Of a stretch of 10,369 nucleotides of DNA, positions 6,831 through 10,369 are shown one piece after another. The stretch is from Erythrobacteraceae bacterium CCH12-C2 (lineage in GTDB: Bacteria > Pseudomonadota > Alphaproteobacteria > Sphingomonadales > Sphingomonadaceae), in NCBI GenBank assembly GCA_001556995.1, contig LSKF01000067.1, positions 1 to 10,369 of the forward strand, in the 5' to 3' direction. Under the pieces are notes generated by a model. It was not told the origin of the DNA. It searched no databases and was given only the letters and a program-made list of their open reading frames with translations. Every line of letters starts with the position of its first letter. Within the stretch, counting starts at the first letter, position 1. The position numbers were made by a program, and so were the translations under genes.

Positions 6831-8099
6831 ATGGCCGAGGCTTACATCATCGACGCAGTGCGCACCCCGCGCGGGATCGGCAAACAAGGGAAGGGCGCGC
6901 TCGCCGCGTGCCATCCGCAGCATCTGGCCGCGACCGTTTTGAAAGCGATCAAGGATCGCAACAATCTCGACACCAAGACCGTCGATGACGTGATCTGGTC
7001 GGTCAGCACGCAGGACGGGATGCAGGCGGGCGACATGGGCCGCATGGCGGCGCTCGATTCGGGCTATGACATCACCTCCTCCGGCACCACGCTCGACCGC
7101 TTCTGCGGCGGCGGCATCACGAGCGTCGCGCTGGCGGCCGCACAGGTGATGAGCGGGATGGAGGATTGCGTTGTCGCTGGCGGGACCGAGATGATGAGCC
7201 TTACCGCCGCCATGAGCCAGGAAAAGATGCGCGCCGGGATCAAGCCGCCGATGATGGGCAGCTACAACGCGCGCCTGCAAGCCGTGCACCCGCAGTCGCA
7301 CCAGGGCATCTGCGGCGATGCGATTGCGTCCAAGGAAGGCTTCACCCGCGAGGAACTCGACGAAGTCGGCTACCGCTCGCAGCAGCGCGCCGCCGAGGCA
7401 ATTGCCGAGAACCGCTTTGCCAAGTCGGTGGTGCCGGTGGTGGCGGATGATGGCACGGTGTTGCTCGACCGCGACGAATACCCCCGCCCGCAGACCACCC
7501 GCGAAGACCTCGCCAAGCTCGAACCCGCCTTCCCCAAGATCGCCGATGTACCGCTCGACGAGGCCGGCACCACCTTCCGCAAGCTGATCAACCAGAAGTA
7601 CCCCGATCTCGAGATCAAGCACTTCCACCATGCAGGCAATTCCTCGGGCGTGGTGGACGGCGCGGCGGCGGTGCTCATCACCTCCAAGGCCTATGCCGAA
7701 AAGCACGGCCTCAAGCCGCGCGCGCGCATCGTCGCCACCGCCAATATGGGCGATGATCCGACGCTGATGCTCAACGCCCCCGTCCCGGCGGCGAAGAAGG
7801 TGCTCGCCAAGGCGGGCCTCACCACCGACGATATCGATCTGTTCGAAATCAACGAGGCCTTCGCCGTCGTCGCCGCCAAGTTCGTGCGCGATCTCGAGCT
7901 CGATTGGGACAAGGTCAACGTCAACGGCGGTTCCATCGCGCTCGGGCACCCGATCGGCGCGACGGGGTCGATCCTGATCGGCACGGTGGTCGACGAGCTC
8001 GAACGCCGCGGCGGGCGTTATGGCCTCGTCACCATGTGCGCCGCGGGCGGCATGGCCCCGGCGATCATCGTCGAGCGGGTCGACGGCTTTGTCGACTAG
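6831..8099 (+). CDS. Acetyl-CoA C-acyltransferase (thiolase), active-site complete
   Basis: A 422-residue thiolase, slightly longer than the usual 390-400. It should cleave 3-ketoacyl-CoA with CoA to acetyl-CoA plus a shortened acyl-CoA (beta-oxidation step 4), or run as a biosynthetic acetoacetyl-CoA thiolase. The N-terminus, AYIIDAVRTPRG, is typical. The nucleophile is Cys92 in LDRFCGGGITSV. NEAF (341-344), the histidine of GHPIGATG (His373) and the acid/base Cys403 in MCAAGGMAPA complete the catalytic set. The longer central loop domain, roughly 125-265, carries HQGICGDAIA and HFHHAGNSSGVVDGAAA. ATG 6831 is preceded by GAGAGAGGATCATC. The reading frame overlaps the next gene by 11 bases, suggesting translational coupling. 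The neighbouring dehydrogenase and hydratase favour a degradative role. The exact chain-length class is not readable. Confidence 0.93.
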   Translation: MAEAYIIDAVRTPRGIGKQGKGALAACHPQHLAATVLKAIKDRNNLDTKTVDDVIWSVSTQDGMQAGDMGRMAALDSGYDITSSGTTLDRFCGGGITSVALAAAQVMSGMEDCVVAGGTEMMSLTAAMSQEKMRAGIKPPMMGSYNARLQAVHPQSHQGICGDAIASKEGFTREELDEVGYRSQQRAAEAIAENRFAKSVVPVVADDGTVLLDRDEYPRPQTTREDLAKLEPAFPKIADVPLDEAGTTFRKLINQKYPDLEIKHFHHAGNSSGVVDGAAAVLITSKAYAEKHGLKPRARIVATANMGDDPTLMLNAPVPAAKKVLAKAGLTTDDIDLFEINEAFAVVAAKFVRDLELDWDKVNVNGGSIALGHPIGATGSILIGTVVDELERRGGRYGLVTMCAAGGMAPAIIVERVDGFVD

Positions 8100-9624
8100 C
8101 ATCGCGGATAACACCCCGGTCATCATCGGGGTGGGGCAATATTCGGAGAGGGTGGGCGAGCCGGGCTATGCCGCCCTCTCCACCATCGACATGGCCGGGC
8201 GGGCGCTGGCGGCGGCATTGGCCGATACCGCGGCGGACGGAGATGTTGCGGGGGCGATCGACACCCTCGCCGCGATCCGCGCCTTCGAGATGTCACGCCC
8301 CGATCGCACGCCGCCTTTTGGCACCGCCAGCAACGTGCCGCGCGCTTTGGCGGCCCGCGTGGGTGCGAACCCGGCACGGGCGATCCTCTCACCCACCGGC
8401 GGCCAGACCAACCAGCAGATGATCGGCGAATTTGCGACCGCCATCGCCGAGGGTCAAAGCCGCTGCGCCGTGATCGTTGGGGCCGAGGCGATCTCGACCG
8501 TGCGGGCGCTGTCGGCCAGGGGCGAGGCGCCCGACTGGTCCGAGGACGTGCCGGGTGACATCGAGGATCGCGGCTACGGCTTCGACGTCCTGCTTGAGCC
8601 TGAACTGTTTCGCCACGGTGCGGCGGGCGCGATCCCGCTCTATGCTCTGGCTGAGAACGCCCGGCGCGCGCGGTTGGGCCGCTCGCTTGCCGATTATCGC
8701 CGCGACATCGGCGAACTCTTCGCGCCCTTCACCCGGATCGCGGCGCGCAACCCCCACGCCGCTGCGCCGGTGACGTTGAGCGCTGAGGAACTGGCGACGA
8801 TCACCGAGCGCAACCGGATCGTGGCCGAACCCTATCCCCGCCTGACCATCGCCCGCGATCAGGTCAACCAGTCCGCCGCGATCATCTTGGCGAGCGCGGG
8901 TCTGGCTCGCGAAATGGGTGTGCCTGAGGATAAATGGGTCCACATCCACGCCATCACCGCCGCGACCGAAGTGCCGCTGCTCCAGCGCCCGGACCTTGGT
9001 GCGTGCCCGGCCTCGATTGCCAGCGTCGAAGCCGCGCTGGTCAGGGCGGGCAAGGGGCTGGCGGAGATGCGCTACCTCGACTTTTATTCCTGCTTTGCGA
9101 TCCCCGTGTTCAACCAGTGCGATCATTTCGGCCTTACCGCAGATGACCCGCGCGGGCTGACGCTGACGGGCGGCCTGCCCTTCTTCGGCGGGGCGGGGAA
9201 CAACTACTCGGCCCACGCCATCGCGGAAGCCGTGCAACGGGTGCGCAGCGACCGGGGCTCTTTCGCGCTGGTGGGGGCGAATGGTGGGTGGATGAGCAAA
9301 TATTCGACCGGCATTTACTCGACCACGCCTGCCGACTGGTCAGCAAACGACCGCTTCGACGTGCTCTCCGAGACGATGGACGAGGTTCCGTTGGCACGCG
9401 GGCCGGTGGAGAGCGCGATCGTCGAGAGCTACACCATCCAGCACGGTCCCAAGGGTCCTGAGGCGATCATCATCGGACGCTCCGAAGCGGGTGAGCGGGT
9501 GGCTGCCAATGCCGACCTCACTGACCCTGCCACCGCCGACGTGTTCGCCAGCGGCGAGCCATTCGGCTGGCGGCTGGCGCTGGTGCGAGATGAACGCGGG
9601 CGCAATGTCGGGCGGATTGCCTAG
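8089..9624 (+). CDS. Thiolase-like protein (TLP1/SCP2-thiolase-like) lacking catalytic cysteines, with extra C-terminal domain
   Basis: The product is 511 residues from TTG 8089, reading MSTSIADNTPVIIGVGQYSER. I chose this over ATG 8020 because the longer form adds 23 arginine/serine-rich residues that are merely the thiolase 3' end in another frame. The Shine-Dalgarno site is weak (GAGCGGG), and the start overlaps the thiolase by 11 bases. The N-terminal core, GAEAIST (131-137) and GGLPFFGGAGNNYSAHAI (361-378) follow the thiolase fold. The nucleophile region reads SPTGGQTNQQM (101-111) with no Cys, NEAF is replaced by YSCF (333-336), recalling HDCF of SCP2 thiolases, and the second catalytic Cys is replaced in GANGGWMSKYSTG (396-408). 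After about residue 435 comes an extra domain of some 75 residues, like that of mycobacterial thiolase-like protein type 1. Such proteins are usually annotated acetyl-CoA acetyltransferase, but classical thiolase chemistry looks unlikely. An acyl-CoA binding or partner role is inference. Confidence 0.85.
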   Translation: MSTSIADNTPVIIGVGQYSERVGEPGYAALSTIDMAGRALAAALADTAADGDVAGAIDTLAAIRAFEMSRPDRTPPFGTASNVPRALAARVGANPARAILSPTGGQTNQQMIGEFATAIAEGQSRCAVIVGAEAISTVRALSARGEAPDWSEDVPGDIEDRGYGFDVLLEPELFRHGAAGAIPLYALAENARRARLGRSLADYRRDIGELFAPFTRIAARNPHAAAPVTLSAEELATITERNRIVAEPYPRLTIARDQVNQSAAIILASAGLAREMGVPEDKWVHIHAITAATEVPLLQRPDLGACPASIASVEAALVRAGKGLAEMRYLDFYSCFAIPVFNQCDHFGLTADDPRGLTLTGGLPFFGGAGNNYSAHAIAEAVQRVRSDRGSFALVGANGGWMSKYSTGIYSTTPADWSANDRFDVLSETMDEVPLARGPVESAIVESYTIQHGPKGPEAIIIGRSEAGERVAANADLTDPATADVFASGEPFGWRLALVRDERGRNVGRIA

Positions 9625-9626
9625 TC

Positions 9627-9662
9627 CCCCCTCCCCTCGGGGAGGGGGTTAGGGGGTGGGGG
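9627..9662 (+). repeat. C/G-rich hairpin fused to a G-tract array after the thiolase-like gene
   Basis: Two bases after the TAG stop, CCCCCTCCC (9627-9635) pairs with GGGAGGGGG (9640-9648) around CTCG. The right arm continues as GGGGAGGGGGTTAGGGGG and then T plus five G (9639-9662), giving four G-tracts of at least four G with loops of one to three bases. The CCCTCCCC-GGGGAGGG-TTAGGGGGTGGG pattern is an intergenic repeat I recognise from sphingomonads. It may act as a transcript end, but no T-run follows. Confidence 0.7.
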
Positions 9663-9709
9663 CTCTACGGTCTCGGCTTAGGCGCTCTCTTTCGGCGAAA
9701 AAGAAGGGG

Positions 9710-9879
9710 GTTTCACGCAGAGTTCGCAGAGGAGCGGAGAAGCGCAGAGACGGTGGTTTGCGCTGCGGGCTCTTATCTTTCAACGCCAGCCGCGGATGGT
9801 TTGGGGTGGTAGCCTACGGCCTGCGGCGCGCACCACACCCTCTGCGTCTCTCTGCGCCTCTGCGAACTCTGCGTGAAAC
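9710..9879. repeat. Long inverted repeat of the TTTCACGCAGAG type
   Basis: A 23-base arm at 9710-9732, beginning GTTTCACGCAGAGTTCGCAG, is repeated exactly in reverse complement at 9857-9879. The pairing continues imperfectly inward for about 30 more bases: the left side reads GCGGAGAAGCGCAGAGACGG, the right side ACCCTCTGCGTCTCTCTGCG. The loop is a few tens of bases. The whole forms one long hairpin in the 345-base gene-free stretch before hpd. The TTTCACGCAGAG/CTCTGCGTGAAA unit is a dispersed intergenic element I recognise from many GC-rich bacterial genomes; no transposase or coding capacity is seen in it. The open frame running through it (9656-9928) is judged a by-product. Confidence 0.8.
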
Positions 9880-9925
9880 TGCCCCAGCCACCTCGGCCTT
9901 GCACGAATCGCCCACCTGCGCTAGG

Positions 9926-9943
9926 TAGTTTCAATTGAAACTA
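9926..9943. promoter_or_regulatory. Perfect 18-bp palindromic operator candidate upstream of hpd
   Basis: TAGTTTCAATTGAAACTA is an exact 18-bp palindrome ending 26 bases before the GTG start of hpd. It is strikingly AT-rich for this DNA. The form, a TTGAAA inverted pair, resembles sites of MarR-family repressors that control aromatic-acid catabolism. A weak promoter-like arrangement, TTGCAC (9899-9904), 17 bases, TAGGTA (9922-9927), would place the start of transcription inside the palindrome, which suits repression. The regulator gene is not in the window. The palindrome is certain, its function inferred. Confidence 0.65.
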
Positions 9944-9969
9944 TCTCGTCACATCGGGGGACCCCAGCC

Positions 9970-10369
9970 GTGAACGCACCGACCAAAGACCTGTTCGACA
10001 ACCCGGTCGGCCTTGATGGGTTCGAATTCGTCGAGTTCTGCGCGCCCGCCAAGGGCGTGCTCGAGCCGGTGTTTGCAGCGATGGGCTTCACCTGCGTCGC
10101 CAAGCACCGCTCGAAGGATGTGCACCTGTGGCGGCAGGGCGGGATCAACCTCATCGCCAATTACGAGCCGCGCTCGGCCGCATGGTATTTCGCGCGCGAG
10201 CATGGCCCCTCGGCTTGCGGGATGGCGTTCCGCGTGCGCGATGCGGCCAAGGCCTATGATTATCTGATCGCAAAGGGCGCGGAGCCTGTCGCCAATGATC
10301 CCGGCCCGATGGAACTGCGCATTCCGGCGATCCGCGGCATCGGCGGGGCGATCCTCTATCTGGTGGATC
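9970..10369 (+). CDS. hpd: 4-Hydroxyphenylpyruvate dioxygenase, N-terminal part (3' truncated by window edge)
   Basis: The frame opens at GTG 9970 with GGGGGA about nine bases upstream and runs off the right edge after 133 residues, roughly the first third of an enzyme of about 350-370 residues. The N-terminus reads [26 protein letters not shown], followed by [10 protein letters not shown], the characteristic opening of bacterial 4-hydroxyphenylpyruvate dioxygenases with the first VOC-fold domain. Further matches are [17 protein letters not shown] and [20 protein letters not shown]. The enzyme converts 4-hydroxyphenylpyruvate to homogentisate with Fe(II) and O2 in tyrosine catabolism. The metal ligands sit in the second domain, outside the window, so catalytic completeness cannot be judged. 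No nearer ATG is in frame. The gene has its own upstream palindrome and is likely regulated apart from the acyl-CoA genes. Confidence 0.92.
   Translation, partial: MNAPTKDLFDNPVGLDGFEFVEFCAPAKGVLEPVFAAMGFTCVAKHRSKDVHLWRQGGINLIANYEPRSAAWYFAREHGPSACGMAFRVRDAAKAYDYLIAKGAEPVANDPGPMELRIPAIRGIGGAILYLVD

Noticed and set aside
8020..8088. Upstream ATG extension of the thiolase-like gene
   Set aside because: The 23 extra residues are encoded by the end of the thiolase gene in another frame and look nothing like a thiolase N-terminus; TTG 8089 fits better.
6810..8126. 438-codon open frame on the minus strand opposite the thiolase gene
   Set aside because: Its translation is a low-complexity His/Gly/Ala/Arg mix with no family resemblance, exactly antisense to a well-conserved thiolase; it is a by-product of GC-rich codon use.
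9656..9928. 90-codon open frame in the gap before hpd
   Set aside because: It is made of the two arms of the long inverted repeat and their loop, so its apparent sequence is repeat-derived rather than a protein.
1..10369. CRISPR arrays, tRNA or rRNA genes, transposases, toxin-antitoxin or defence genes
   Set aside because: No regularly spaced direct repeats, tRNA-like cloverleaf sequence, or reading frame with the relevant motifs was seen.

Overview
The window is GC-rich chromosomal DNA that reads like an alphaproteobacterium, most likely a sphingomonad of the Erythrobacter/Porphyrobacter kind. This placement is an inference. It rests on two long TonB-dependent receptors, the acyl-CoA and tyrosine catabolism gene content, GTG and TTG starts, and short intergenic inverted repeats of a type common in that group, such as the CTGAGC-TGTCGAAG element and the TTTCACGCAGAG element. 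There are no RNA genes, no transposase, no CRISPR array and no recognisable phage or defence genes.

Region by region: positions 1-1587 (+) hold the C-terminal 528 residues of a TonB-dependent receptor cut by the left edge. A 204-base gap leads to a complete second receptor of 849 residues at 1792-4341 (+), closed by a strong intrinsic terminator (4382-4413). The rest of the gap to the next gene (4415-4644) is a dense cluster of GC-rich hairpins. The middle is a divergent fatty-acyl-CoA degradation locus. Leftward run an enoyl-CoA hydratase/crotonase (6713-5940, GTG start) and a long-chain-type acyl-CoA dehydrogenase (5811-4648), separated by a REP-like inverted repeat. Rightward run an active-site-complete thiolase (6831-8099) and, overlapping it by 11 bases, a thiolase-like protein that lacks the catalytic cysteines and carries an extra C-terminal domain (8089-9624). 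The 117-base divergent intergenic region holds a 20-bp near-palindrome that could be a shared operator. A 345-base gene-free stretch (9625-9969) contains a hairpin/G-tract element, a long inverted repeat and a perfect 18-bp palindrome just upstream of a 4-hydroxyphenylpyruvate dioxygenase gene that runs off the right edge.

How the genes fit together: the four middle genes supply beta-oxidation steps 1 (dehydrogenase), 2 (hydratase) and 4 (thiolase). Step 3, 3-hydroxyacyl-CoA dehydrogenase, is not encoded here. The hpd gene belongs to tyrosine/homogentisate catabolism and appears to be separately regulated. The receptors import an unidentified ligand across the outer membrane. No clearly new multi-gene system is visible. 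The most interesting signals are the cysteine-less thiolase paralogue coupled to a normal thiolase, the two candidate operators, and the unusually rich set of intergenic palindromic elements.
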